Of a stretch of DNA of 51,652 nt, positions 36,933 to 44,894 are shown in pieces. The translations under genes were made by a program, and so were the position numbers. The notes under the pieces are model-generated. The model was not told the origin of the DNA and ran no database searches. It saw only the letters and a program-made list of their open reading frames with translations. Position 1 is the stretch's first letter. Each line of letters opens with the position of its first letter. Source of the stretch: a bacterium (lineage in GTDB: Bacteria; Moduliflexota; Moduliflexia; Moduliflexales; JAUQPW01). Location: positions 1 to 51,652 of the forward strand of contig JAUQPW010000030.1 of the NCBI GenBank assembly GCA_030550175.1. The letters run 5' to 3'.

Positions 36933-37934
36933 ATGAAAGTGGCTCAAAAACTCTTTGAATTTTGCTGGGGAGTGGCTATTTCCGTCTGGATTCTGGGCGC
37001 TATGATCCCTTCAAATCTTTTTGCTCAGGAGCTCAAAAAGATCACGTTAGGACTTGGAGTAGCTAAGGATTTTGGTTTTCGCATTCCTGCCGAAGTTGCT
37101 TTGGATCAAGGCTTCTGGAAGGCAGAAGGATTAGATGTAGAAGTGGTATCGTTTCGTGGGGGAAGCGAAGTTGTCGTGGCCATGGCCTCTAAGAGCGTCG
37201 ATTTTGGAGCCATAACCGGAGTCGACGCCGGTAATGCCATCTCCAGGAAAATCCCCATTACGGCAGTATCCTCCATTATATCCCCCTTAACAACCATGAT
37301 GGTACTGGTGGATCCCCAATCCGGTATTCAATCTGTTCAGGATTTACGGGGAAAGTCTATTGGAGTAACCCGCCATGGAGCCTTAACGGATTATTTAGTG
37401 AGGACATTAGCCAGGCAGCAGGGTTGGGATCCTAAAACGGGAATAAACATTCTGGCGTTGGGAGGATTTAAAGAGCAGGTAGCCGCCCTTACCACCGGCC
37501 AAAGCCAGGGTTTTGTATGGAGTGCAGATGGGGGTTTTCAATTGGTGGAAGAAGGAAAGGCCAAAATCTTATTGACCTTTGATACGGTCATTCCCGACTT
37601 CAATTTCGAGGTACTCTTCGCCCAAAATGAGACGATTCAGAACGATCCTCAACTGGTTCAGCGTTTTCTGAGAGGGTGGTACCGGGCCGTTCAGTACATT
37701 AAAGAAAATAAAGACTATACCATAAAAATGATGATGCAAAAACTAGAGCTTCCGGAAACCGTAGCAATCAGATCCTATGAACTTCAGGCACCTTTACTAT
37801 CTCCCGACGGAACCTGGAATCTGAAAGGCTGGGAAGCGGTGGCAGCCTCTCTTCCAGACCTGGGTTTTTCCAAAACGGTTCCAGAACCTCATACACTTTA
37901 TTCAAACCAGTTTATACCGGTAAAAATAGATTAA
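36933..37934 (+). CDS. NMT1/SsuA-type ABC substrate-binding protein
   Basis: The 333-residue exported receptor has a signal peptide at about 1-31, probably cleaved after NLFA. The mature part is a nitrate/sulfonate/taurine-type type II fold (ALDQGFWKAEGLDVEVVSFRGG; VQDLRGKSIGVTRHGALTDYLVR). It is first in an import operon with an ATPase and two permeases, followed by an exported cyclase. The ligand is unknown; the cyclase hints at an amide or aromatic compound. Confidence 0.87.
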   Translation: MKVAQKLFEFCWGVAISVWILGAMIPSNLFAQELKKITLGLGVAKDFGFRIPAEVALDQGFWKAEGLDVEVVSFRGGSEVVVAMASKSVDFGAITGVDAGNAISRKIPITAVSSIISPLTTMMVLVDPQSGIQSVQDLRGKSIGVTRHGALTDYLVRTLARQQGWDPKTGINILALGGFKEQVAALTTGQSQGFVWSADGGFQLVEEGKAKILLTFDTVIPDFNFEVLFAQNETIQNDPQLVQRFLRGWYRAVQYIKENKDYTIKMMMQKLELPETVAIRSYELQAPLLSPDGTWNLKGWEAVAASLPDLGFSKTVPEPHTLYSNQFIPVKID

Positions 37935-37938
37935 GAAC

Positions 37939-38742
37939 ATGAGCCAGGAAGCTTTCATCGATTTACAAAACATTTCGGTAACCTATCTCTCGCGTACCCT
38001 GGCCCCGGTTTCCGCGTTAAAAGATTTCAACTTGACGGTCAAGGAAGGAGAATTTTTGACCATCATAGGACCCAGCGGTTGTGGGAAGTCCACCCTCCTC
38101 CATATTTTGGCTGGACTTCAGAGACCTAGCCAGGGGGAAGTTTATATCGAGGGAGAAAGAATCGAAACCCCTCGACCGGACAAAGTCGCCATGGTTTTTC
38201 AAGAATATACCCTCTTTCCCTGGCGAACCGTGTTAGGGAATGTAGAAGTTGGACTTGAATTTAAGGGAATTTCTAAACAGGAACGGCGAGAGAGGGCCTT
38301 GGAGAAAATTAAATTGGTCGGGCTCCAGGGATTTGAAACCCGATATCCCCATGAGTTGTCCGGGGGAATGAAACAAAGGGTTGCCATCGCCCGCGCCTTA
38401 ACCGTCGATCCTGAGATACTTTTGATGGATGAACCCTTTGGGGCTCTGGACGAACAGACCCGCCTGGTTTTGGGAGAAGAACTCATGAGAATCTGGGAAG
38501 AAACCCGAAAAACCATTATTTTTGTTACCCACAGTCTCTCGGAAGCCGTATATCTTTCCGATCGAATTGTGGTGATGACGGCCCGCCCGGGACGGATCAA
38601 AGAAGTTTTAAAGGTCGATTTCCCGCACCCAAGACGTCCAGAGATTATGACCACCGATGCCTTTGAAGATCTTCGGATTCAATTGCTAAGAAATCTCTAT
38701 GACGAATCCAAGAAGGCGGTACTCCAGGAGAATAAGGCCTGA
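37939..38742 (+). CDS. NMT1/SsuB-type ABC transporter ATP-binding protein
   Basis: The 267-residue ATPase has Walker A GPSGCGKST near 46-54, Q-loop VFQEYTLFPWRTV near 88-100, signature LSGGMKQR near 137-144, Walker B ILLMDEPFGALDEQT near 158-172 and switch H in FVTHSLSEA. All motifs are intact. It begins 4 bases after the binding protein stop. Downstream (38743-38996) there is an untidy gap with two diverged copies of an aaRgcctRattca word. Confidence 0.95.
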   Translation: MSQEAFIDLQNISVTYLSRTLAPVSALKDFNLTVKEGEFLTIIGPSGCGKSTLLHILAGLQRPSQGEVYIEGERIETPRPDKVAMVFQEYTLFPWRTVLGNVEVGLEFKGISKQERRERALEKIKLVGLQGFETRYPHELSGGMKQRVAIARALTVDPEILLMDEPFGALDEQTRLVLGEELMRIWEETRKTIIFVTHSLSEAVYLSDRIVVMTARPGRIKEVLKVDFPHPRRPEIMTTDAFEDLRIQLLRNLYDESKKAVLQENKA

Positions 38743-38996
38743 TTCAGGCAGCTCTTTCGGACTGCAGGTTACGAACTTCCCTATGAACCCTTGAAATGCG
38801 AAAACAAAGCCTAATTCAAGCTGTCCTTGTGAGAACCCTTGAGCAGAGCTCAGGGTTAACTCTGGGAGGAAGCAAGCTGTTGGAGACCAAAAGATTCAAA
38901 CAAGTTATTTCGTCCTCTGGAGGCTCGCAACGACGGTGACCTGGGATTATTTCCAGTCAGAAAGTAAGGATTATACTCGTCGGTTTATTAGGGCTT

Positions 38997-39695
38997 TTGC
39001 TGGCTTTTTGGGAAATAGCCACGGCCTATGAGTGGGTTCTACCGGCCCTGCTTCCTCCACCTGTCGAGGTTTTGAAAACCTTTGTGGGATTGCTCGGGGA
39101 GGGAGATATTTATATCCACCTGGCCGTTACCTTGCAAGAAATCCTTCTGGCTTACTTGATTGCAGTTCTAACAGGAACTTTCCTGGGGTTCTTGTTAGGT
39201 GGAATCCCTTATTTGGGTGACATCTTTGAACCCCTTTTGGTAGCCATCTCGGCCGTTCCCATTGTGATTCTGTATCCCTTTAGTGTTTTATTTTTTGGAA
39301 TCGGCTCCGGTTCTAAAATAGCCTTCGCAGCTTTATCCGGTTTTTTCCCTGTGGTTATCAATACAACCTGGGGGGTCCGCACGGTTAACCCAGAACTTAT
39401 TAAGGCCGCCAAATCCCTGGGAGCCAGACCTTACCAGCTCTTTTTTAAAGTTATTTTTCCTGCTGCTCTTCCGACCATGATCTCAGGATTTCGGATCGGA
39501 ATGGTTTTTGTCTTGCTGGCAGTCATCGGCGGAGAATTTATCAGTGCCAAGGCCGGGATCGGTTACAAAATTGCACAAGCCTCGGACATGCTGGATACCC
39601 CTCTATTGTTCAGTTATATCTGGATGGTTTTGACCCTGGCCGCGGGTATTAATAAGCTGTTATCCCTGGTGGAGCGAAAATTCAATATTCCTTAA
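38997..39695 (+). CDS. SsuC-type ABC permease, N-terminus uncertain
   Basis: At least 232 residues of an inner-membrane permease of the BPD_transp_1 type, with the EAA loop PELIKAAKSLGARPYQLFFKVIFPAALP. The TTG at 38997 falls inside what should be the first membrane helix. In-frame codons upstream (from 38940, after a TGA) read VRIILVGLLGLLLAFWEIA, a good helix, but offer no ATG, GTG or TTG. Either a rarer start such as ATT (38946/38949) is used or the 5' end is damaged. Confidence 0.82.
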   Translation: MLAFWEIATAYEWVLPALLPPPVEVLKTFVGLLGEGDIYIHLAVTLQEILLAYLIAVLTGTFLGFLLGGIPYLGDIFEPLLVAISAVPIVILYPFSVLFFGIGSGSKIAFAALSGFFPVVINTTWGVRTVNPELIKAAKSLGARPYQLFFKVIFPAALPTMISGFRIGMVFVLLAVIGGEFISAKAGIGYKIAQASDMLDTPLLFSYIWMVLTLAAGINKLLSLVERKFNIP

Positions 39696-39743
39696 GAATT
39701 CAAAAACCCGGAATTAGAATTCGGAAAAAGAACGTTCCATTCC

Positions 39744-39818
39744 GAAGAGCACGAAGAACATGAAAGGTGTTGTGCTACTGGTTTAATTCATATAAGCTAT
39801 TGGTTCTTCGGCTCCTTC
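39744..39818. repeat. Inverted repeat between the two permease genes
   Basis: GAAGAGCACGAAGAAC (39744-39759) pairs with GTTCTTCGGCTCCTTC (39803-39818), allowing a one-base shift. A small flanking hairpin cggaa..ttccg precedes it. The word family is new. The TTG start of the second permease lies 16 bases beyond, without a Shine-Dalgarno. Confidence 0.75.
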
Positions 39819-39834
39819 GTGACCTGAAAGACCC

Positions 39835-40602
39835 TTGTCGAAAAAATGGATTTTTATCCTGCGCATGCTGGCAATAGGTACCGGTTTACTGGCCTGGGAG
39901 CTGATCTGCAGGGTGGGATATATAGATCGGTTATTTCTGGTACCCCCCAGTGAGATTTTGCAGAAGACCCGGGTTCTGCTCGCCAGATCGGATATTCATG
40001 CGGCTTTTGCCATTACGGCTTATGAAATTATGGTAGCCTTTGCCCTGGCAGCCGGCATAGCAATACCTATGGGCCTTTTAATCGGGCTTAAAAGTAAGAT
40101 CTATGAGTTTTTTAGTCCGATTATTCTGATCCTCTTCGCCATTCCCCAGGTAACTATTTACTATCTTTTTGTCCTCTGGTTTGGCATCGGGGTAGCCTCT
40201 AAAATTGCTTTTGGGTTTACCCACGGATTTTTTCCCATTATACTGAATACCATGGCCGGTGTTCGAGGGGTTGATCCATCGCTTCTCCTGGCCAGTCGAT
40301 CCATGGGTGCCAGTCGGCTTCAACTTTTCAGTAAGGTCATAGTCCCATGGATGCTTCCAACCCTGATAACCGGGCTCCGGCTGGGGATGAACTTTACCCT
40401 TTTAGGGGTATTCCTGGCGGAATTGGTGGTTTCTCAAAAAGGTCTCGGGACTTTGATCATTGTCCTTACCAGCAGTTTTGAAACGGCGAGTTTGTATAGC
40501 CTGGTAGGTCTTATCTGCATATTGGCCATTGTAATAAACGAAAGTCTCCGGATGTTAGAAAAACGTTTGGGTCGGTGGCGACCTGAGAAGGTCGCTGTGT
40601 GA
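39835..40602 (+). CDS. Second SsuC-type ABC permease
   Basis: The 255-residue permease has about six membrane segments and the EAA loop DPSLLLASRSMGASRLQLFSKVIVPWMLP. Its TTG start gives MSKKWIFILRMLAIGTGLL. It is clearly paralogous to the preceding permease, so the transporter may use a permease heterodimer. An alternative is two transporters sharing one ATPase. No Shine-Dalgarno is visible. Confidence 0.88.
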   Translation: MSKKWIFILRMLAIGTGLLAWELICRVGYIDRLFLVPPSEILQKTRVLLARSDIHAAFAITAYEIMVAFALAAGIAIPMGLLIGLKSKIYEFFSPIILILFAIPQVTIYYLFVLWFGIGVASKIAFGFTHGFFPIILNTMAGVRGVDPSLLLASRSMGASRLQLFSKVIVPWMLPTLITGLRLGMNFTLLGVFLAELVVSQKGLGTLIIVLTSSFETASLYSLVGLICILAIVINESLRMLEKRLGRWRPEKVAV

Positions 40603-40619
40603 GGGCGTTACTACTAAAG

Positions 40620-40836
40620 AGTATGGGGATGGGGAAGTGTAGGAGTGGGGGAAGTGTGGGAGTGGGGACGTGTGGGAGGTATGGAAGTATGGAAGTATGG
40701 GAGTATGGAAGTGGGGAAGTATGGGAGAATTTACCCCCATACTTCCTTGCCTCCATACTCCCACACTTCCCCCACTCCCATACTTCCATACTCCCACACT
40801 TCCATACTCTTTCATACTCCCGCATTCCCATACAGG
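40620..40836. repeat. Largest gggagtgt/ccatactccc inverted repeat
   Basis: Bases 40620-40724 are purine-rich words (ggggaagtgtagg, gtgtgggagtgg, ggaagtatggaagtatggg) and 40735-40830 their complements (tcccacacttcccc, catacttccatactccc). Shared words include gaagtatgggagaatttac, also near identical at 18.76 kb on the plus strand. It fills the gap before the cyclase gene. Unusually, that gene has its own Shine-Dalgarno (AGGAGGG) right after the repeat. Confidence 0.93.
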
Positions 40837-40848
40837 AGGGTTGATAAG

Positions 40849-41706
40849 ATGACTAACAAACTGCCGTATATTATTTCTGCCGTTGCCTTAATTTTAGCCC
40901 TGGCAACCTGGGCCGGTTCCAACCCGGGAGTAGACCTTAATCAGCTTGCCCAGGCCATCGTCAAGAAAGATATCCTGGTTTTGGATATGTCCCATGCTCT
41001 CAATGAAAAGATACCGATTATTCAACTTCCTCCTCCCCTGGCCAATAGTCCTGGTTACACAAGCCATTTGATTTCTAAGTTTGATGAGAGGGGTCCGGCC
41101 TGGTATTGGAACTGGATCGAAGTGGGAGAGCATGCCGGAACCCATTTCGATGCACCCTGCCACTGGATCACGGGTAAAGATAAAGCCTGTGTAGATAAAG
41201 TTCCGGTAGATCAGTTGATTTCTCAAGCGGTCGTTATTGACGTGGTCGAAAAGGCCAAAGCAAATCCGAATTATCTGCTAACGAAGCAGGATGTTCTGGA
41301 CTGGGAGAAGAAAAACGGTAAAGTTCCGGAAAACGCGGTGGTTATCATGAAAACAGGCTGGGGGGATCTGCAATCCGATGCTAAAAAATTCCTGGGTCTG
41401 GATCCGGATGGAAAACCTAAATGGCCCGGTTTCTCCATGGAAGTATCTGAATTCCTTGTGAAGGAGCGGAATGTAAACGGGATCGGAACGGAGGCCGTAG
41501 GACTGGATGCAGGTAATGCCGCCTCTTTTAATCCGCCTTTTCCGGCCCACTATGTGATGCTGGGAGCCGGAAAGTATATGTTAACAAGCTTGGCCAATGT
41601 AGACAAGCTACCCGCTAAGGGAGCCCTGCTCATCGCCATGCCTATGAAACTGGAAGGGGGATCGGGAAGTCCAGTAAGGGTTCTGGCCCTGGTACCTAAG
41701 GGATAA
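40849..41706 (+). CDS. Exported cyclase family protein (kynurenine formamidase-like)
   Basis: The 285-residue protein has an N-terminal signal or anchor (about 6-22, YIISAVALILALATWAG). The metal-dependent cyclase fold carries the motif GEHAGTHFDAPCHW near residue 97-110 and a second block GIGTEAVGLDAG near 216. Relatives hydrolyse cyclic or N-formyl amides, such as N-formylkynurenine. The ATG at 40849 is chosen because AGGAGGG lies just upstream. Earlier in-frame codons are only the repeat. It ends the transporter operon, suggesting periplasmic processing of the imported compound. Confidence 0.87.
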   Translation: MTNKLPYIISAVALILALATWAGSNPGVDLNQLAQAIVKKDILVLDMSHALNEKIPIIQLPPPLANSPGYTSHLISKFDERGPAWYWNWIEVGEHAGTHFDAPCHWITGKDKACVDKVPVDQLISQAVVIDVVEKAKANPNYLLTKQDVLDWEKKNGKVPENAVVIMKTGWGDLQSDAKKFLGLDPDGKPKWPGFSMEVSEFLVKERNVNGIGTEAVGLDAGNAASFNPPFPAHYVMLGAGKYMLTSLANVDKLPAKGALLIAMPMKLEGGSGSPVRVLALVPKG

Positions 41707-41718
41707 ACTTTATTTAGC

Positions 41719-41744
41719 TCGGGGCATGTGGCTACGTGCCCCGA
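41719..41744. terminator. Hairpin between convergent cyclase and gpmI genes
   Basis: TCGGGGCA (41719-41726) and TGCCCCGA (41737-41744) form an eight-base stem around a 10-base loop. It is placed between convergent genes, as expected for a shared terminator. No T-run follows on either side, so efficiency is uncertain. Confidence 0.5.
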
Positions 41745-41791
41745 TAACCCTCAGCATCTGCCGAATCCTGACAGGATCCACAGGCTACTTC

Positions 41792-43384
41792 TTATTTTCT
41801 GATCAGTGATTTCCCCGTCATCTCCGGTGGTTGAGGGAAGTTCATGATCTCTAAAATGGTAGGTGCTACGTCTGCCAGGATTCCCTCCTCTGCCAAGGAA
41901 ACCCCTCGATATTTCTCCCCGACTAAAATAAACGGAACCGGATTGGTGGTATGGGCTGTATGCGGCTGGCCGGTTTCATAATCCAGCATCTGTTCTGCAT
42001 TACCGTGATCGGCAGTAATTAAGGTAATTCCCCCCTGTTGGAGGGTGGCCCGGGTCGTTCTTCCGATACAATCATCGGTCACTTCAATGGCCCGAACGGC
42101 GGCTTCCATAATTCCCGTATGCCCTACCATATCCGGGTTTGCATAGTTGAGTACAATAAAGTCGTAACGACCGGAGTTAATTCTCCGGACGACCTCCTGG
42201 GTTATTTCGTAGGCACTCATCTCCGGTTTTAAGTCGTAGGTGGCTACCTTTTGGGAAGGGATCAAACATCGGTCTTCGTTGGGAAAAAGTTTTTCTTCTC
42301 CTCCGTTAAAAAAATAGGTTACATGGGCGTATTTTTCGGTCTCTGCGATACGGAGTTGGACAAGACCAGCCTGACTTACCAGTTCTCCCATGATTTTGTG
42401 CAGCTCAACCGGCTTGAAAGCTACGGGAATATCAAAGGTCTCATCATAAAGGGTCATAGAAACAAACATACTCAACCGGGGATGGACTTTACGTTCAAAT
42501 TCTGAAAAGTCCTTTTGGATAAATGCACGGGTGAGCTGACGGGCACGGTCTGCACGGAAGTTGAAGAAAACAATTACATCCCGGTCTCGAATCAAGGTCG
42601 TCGGAGCAATCGATTTACCCCCCTTCCCCATGGAGCCGATAACAGAAGGAATGAGAAACTCATCGGTCTCACCATGCTTGTAGCCATACTCCACGGCTTC
42701 TGAAGCCGTAGAAAAGTAACGTGGAACATCGGGAGTTCCCCCTTCACCGGTAACCATGGCCAGATATGCTTTTTGAGTCCGGTCCCAGCGCTTGTCTCGA
42801 TCCATGGCATAATAACGTCCCATGACCGTTGCTATTCGGCCTGTACCCAATCGTGCTATAAACTCCTCCAGTTGCCGAATATATCCCAGTCCACTCGTTG
42901 GCGGAGTATCTCGACCGTCTAAAAAGGCATGGATATAGACCTGTTCGACCTTTTCCCTCCTGGCCAACTCAAGCAAGGCAAAGAGGTGCTCGATGGAACT
43001 GTGAACCCCCCCATCGGAAACTAATCCCATCAGGTGAAGCTGAGCCGACTTCGCTTTAGACATGGCTTGAAGTAGAACCGGATTTTGAAAGAATTCACCA
43101 CTTTTAATGGCCTTACTGATTCGAACCAAATCCTGATCAACGATCCGACCGGCCCCTATGTTTGTATGCCCGACCTCTGAATTACCCATCTGGCCTGAAG
43201 GTAACCCCACGCACTCCCCTGAAGCACATAAAGAAGTATGAGGATAGCGGGCTGTTAACTCATCCCAGTTAGGTTTTCGAGCTTGGGCAATGGCATTTCC
43301 CTCCGTCCTCGGATTAATTCCCCATCCATCCAGAATAATCAGGGTAATAGGCCTGTACGGTAGCTTGATTTCTTTTACACTCAC
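41792..43384 (-). CDS. gpmI: 2,3-bisphosphoglycerate-independent phosphoglycerate mutase
   Basis: The 530-residue glycolytic enzyme interconverts 3- and 2-phosphoglycerate using two metal ions. LIILDGWGINPRTEGNA at the start and GQMGNSEVGHTNIGAGR near 64-80 carry the catalytic Ser and metal ligands; VSDGGVHSS and ITADHGNAEQM complete the alkaline-phosphatase-like site. Slightly longer than usual (about 510). Start GTG overlaps the preceding stop (GTGA), implying coupling to the small gene upstream. Confidence 0.97.
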   Translation of the reverse strand: MSVKEIKLPYRPITLIILDGWGINPRTEGNAIAQARKPNWDELTARYPHTSLCASGECVGLPSGQMGNSEVGHTNIGAGRIVDQDLVRISKAIKSGEFFQNPVLLQAMSKAKSAQLHLMGLVSDGGVHSSIEHLFALLELARREKVEQVYIHAFLDGRDTPPTSGLGYIRQLEEFIARLGTGRIATVMGRYYAMDRDKRWDRTQKAYLAMVTGEGGTPDVPRYFSTASEAVEYGYKHGETDEFLIPSVIGSMGKGGKSIAPTTLIRDRDVIVFFNFRADRARQLTRAFIQKDFSEFERKVHPRLSMFVSMTLYDETFDIPVAFKPVELHKIMGELVSQAGLVQLRIAETEKYAHVTYFFNGGEEKLFPNEDRCLIPSQKVATYDLKPEMSAYEITQEVVRRINSGRYDFIVLNYANPDMVGHTGIMEAAVRAIEVTDDCIGRTTRATLQQGGITLITADHGNAEQMLDYETGQPHTAHTTNPVPFILVGEKYRGVSLAEEGILADVAPTILEIMNFPQPPEMTGKSLIRK

Positions 43385-43674
43385 GCAGTACCTCCTTTTT
43401 TGATAGAGTCTTTAATTTTTTCCTTCTCTTCTTCCTTCTGCTGAATAAGACGCAGGATCTCACCGATTTCCAGATAAAGCCTCTCCAACTCCGGGTCTTG
43501 AATTCGATGACGTAAGTCCGTGTTATAGATCCGTTCTCCGATGGCAGCATAGGCTTTTTCAAGCCTTCTTTCGAGACCCGAGAGATCTACATTTAACTTT
43601 GCTATTTTTGCAAATTCCCTTCCATGCCCCGCCAAAAATCCGGCGGTCTCTTTAAAAGTATTTAGAAAACCCAT
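43381..43674 (-). CDS. Small coiled-coil protein coupled to gpmI
   Basis: A 97-residue, highly charged protein with predicted coiled coils: FAKIAKLNVDLSGLERRLEKAYAAIGERIYNT and LERLYLEIGEILRLIQQKEEEKEKIKDSI. The LxxxYxxIGERI pattern resembles proteins that precede zinc-ribbon tails, but no cysteines are present. Function is unknown. Its stop overlaps the gpmI start by four bases. The ATG follows a pyrimidine repeat arm, with no Shine-Dalgarno. Confidence 0.8.
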   Translation of the reverse strand: MGFLNTFKETAGFLAGHGREFAKIAKLNVDLSGLERRLEKAYAAIGERIYNTDLRHRIQDPELERLYLEIGEILRLIQQKEEEKEKIKDSIKKGGTA

Positions 43675-43689
43675 TTAAAAACACCGAGC

Positions 43690-43743
43690 AGTAAATAGTG
43701 GGTAGTCAGAGGTAAATAGTTATAAAACTACAACCCTTTACCC
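43690..43743. repeat. Inverted repeat upstream of the small coiled-coil gene
   Basis: AGTAAATAGTGGGTAGT (43690-43706) pairs imperfectly with ACTACAACCCTTTACCC (43727-43743). A second agtaaatag-like word lies between. The element ends 15 bases before the ATG of the minus-strand gene. The remaining gap to 43955 has no convincing gene. Confidence 0.65.
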
Positions 43744-43955
43744 TCACCCCCGCTCTTTTTCTGCACTGCAAGGCCCTACTCCATGGATTAAACCAACTTA
43801 ACAGTTTAGGTTACCTTCTCCCTTGGCTTCCTACTTTCCGTTTATTAACCGTAAGAATCTCCTATAGCTTGCCACGACCTTAGTCTTAGATTTTAACGCC
43901 TTCCCTATAGACTTCTTTGACTGCATGTCGGTCTTGAAACCTAGGTGGCGTTGAT

Positions 43956-44552
43956 TTATACCCTTCTCGAATTGAGCTTCCTGAACTCCCATGGGGGTTG
44001 CGGATTTTTCTGCTTCCACAGTCCCCTTCCCGCCTCCCTTGCCTGTTCTTCTGCTTCAAGGTATTCAGAAGCATAGGCTCTTCCCAAATACTGCCGATAG
44101 GCCCACGCATAACCTCGTTTGACCATTTCAAGGCTCACGTCTTGCTTTGTCCCATTTTTCAAAAAAACATGACAAACCTCCCGGTTGTAGGTTCTCTCCC
44201 CGGTGGTCTCTATCTGGACTACCTCTCCGTAAATTAGACGGGATAACTCCTCTAAGGCCTCCTCTCCATAGGGCTGTCCATTTTCACGCCTGTGGGGAAC
44301 TTCCGGTGCATCGATTCCATATAATCTACACGTTATCGTCTGTCCATCTTCTCCCACTACTTTAATGGTATCACCGTCTTTGACTTCAACTACCTGACCT
44401 TCTAAACTCCTGGGTATTTTGGCGGCTACCTGATCCTTTGAAGATCCACGGGCCGATGGTCGCCGACCCATCGGCTTCGTCGAATAATAGGAAACAACCA
44501 AAATAATTAAAATCAAGACCAGGTATATGATTCTTAATAACGTCCTGTTCAC
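43956..44552 (-). CDS. Membrane-anchored thermonuclease (SNase-like)
   Basis: The 198-residue protein has an N-terminal membrane segment (about 4-22, LLRIIYLVLILIILVVSYY) and an SNase domain. VVEVKDGDTIKV carries the metal-binding Asp, CRLYGIDAPEV the catalytic Arg and Asp region, and GYAWAYRQYLG the later helix. Start GTG at 44552 overlaps the preceding stop (GTGA). A longer ATG-started frame (44603) would add a Gly-rich stretch overlapping the previous gene and is less likely. Probably acts on nucleic acid outside the membrane. Confidence 0.88.
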   Translation of the reverse strand: MNRTLLRIIYLVLILIILVVSYYSTKPMGRRPSARGSSKDQVAAKIPRSLEGQVVEVKDGDTIKVVGEDGQTITCRLYGIDAPEVPHRRENGQPYGEEALEELSRLIYGEVVQIETTGERTYNREVCHVFLKNGTKQDVSLEMVKRGYAWAYRQYLGRAYASEYLEAEEQAREAGRGLWKQKNPQPPWEFRKLNSRRV

Positions 44553-44894
44553 TCCATCAGCTCCAATTCCTCCTCCACCGTCTCCTCCCCGAAAGTCAAC
44601 CAACCCTGAATATCCCCTAACGTCTTCAGTTCTTCAGTTAAGGGAATTAATTGAGCCTTAGCATCTTGATAAATATAATGGCTTTTCAATTGAGCCAGAT
44701 CCTGAATATACTTACCCAAAGTTTCCATGGGTCTTCGGGTGCGAATAAACAAGGAGCCCATATGGATCGTTTTTCGGGCCGATAAAGAACGGGGTCGAGA
44801 AGACCAAGGTTAAAAGGGTTATAAGGAAGAAGGATTTTTTTATGGTATCGGTAATTTTCATGGAAGACCCCTTCATTCTCTTCGACAAGCTCAT
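44549..44894 (-). pseudogene. Small secreted protein gene broken by a one-base frameshift
   Basis: Frame one starts with ATG at 44894 inside the cysK stop (ATGA) or at 44861. It encodes a signal peptide (ITDTIKKSFFLITLLTLVF) and soon stops. A second frame gives KTIHMGSLFIRTRRPMETLG, then a charged tail to ELELME, ending in the GTGA overlap with the nuclease. Removing one A from the AAAAA run (minus strand, 44774-44770) joins them into one continuous protein of about 115 residues. Family unknown. It may be a sequencing error, a phase-variable tract or a true pseudogene. Confidence 0.7.

Noticed and set aside
40511..40852. Several frames on both strands rich in WKYGSMEVWE or PYSHTSILP across the 40.6-kb repeat
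   Set aside because: They are translations of the octamer-word inverted repeat, open on both strands because the repeat lacks stops. Only the cyclase start after it has a ribosome-binding site.
43831..44131. Two minus-strand frames overlapping the end of the nuclease gene
   Set aside because: They overlap the SNase coding frame, have no ribosome-binding site and no family resemblance.
44552..44603. Upstream ATG start (44603) for the nuclease
   Set aside because: It would add a Gly-rich stretch overlapping the preceding frame. The GTG at 44552 gives a GTGA overlap like neighbouring genes and places the membrane helix at the N-terminus.
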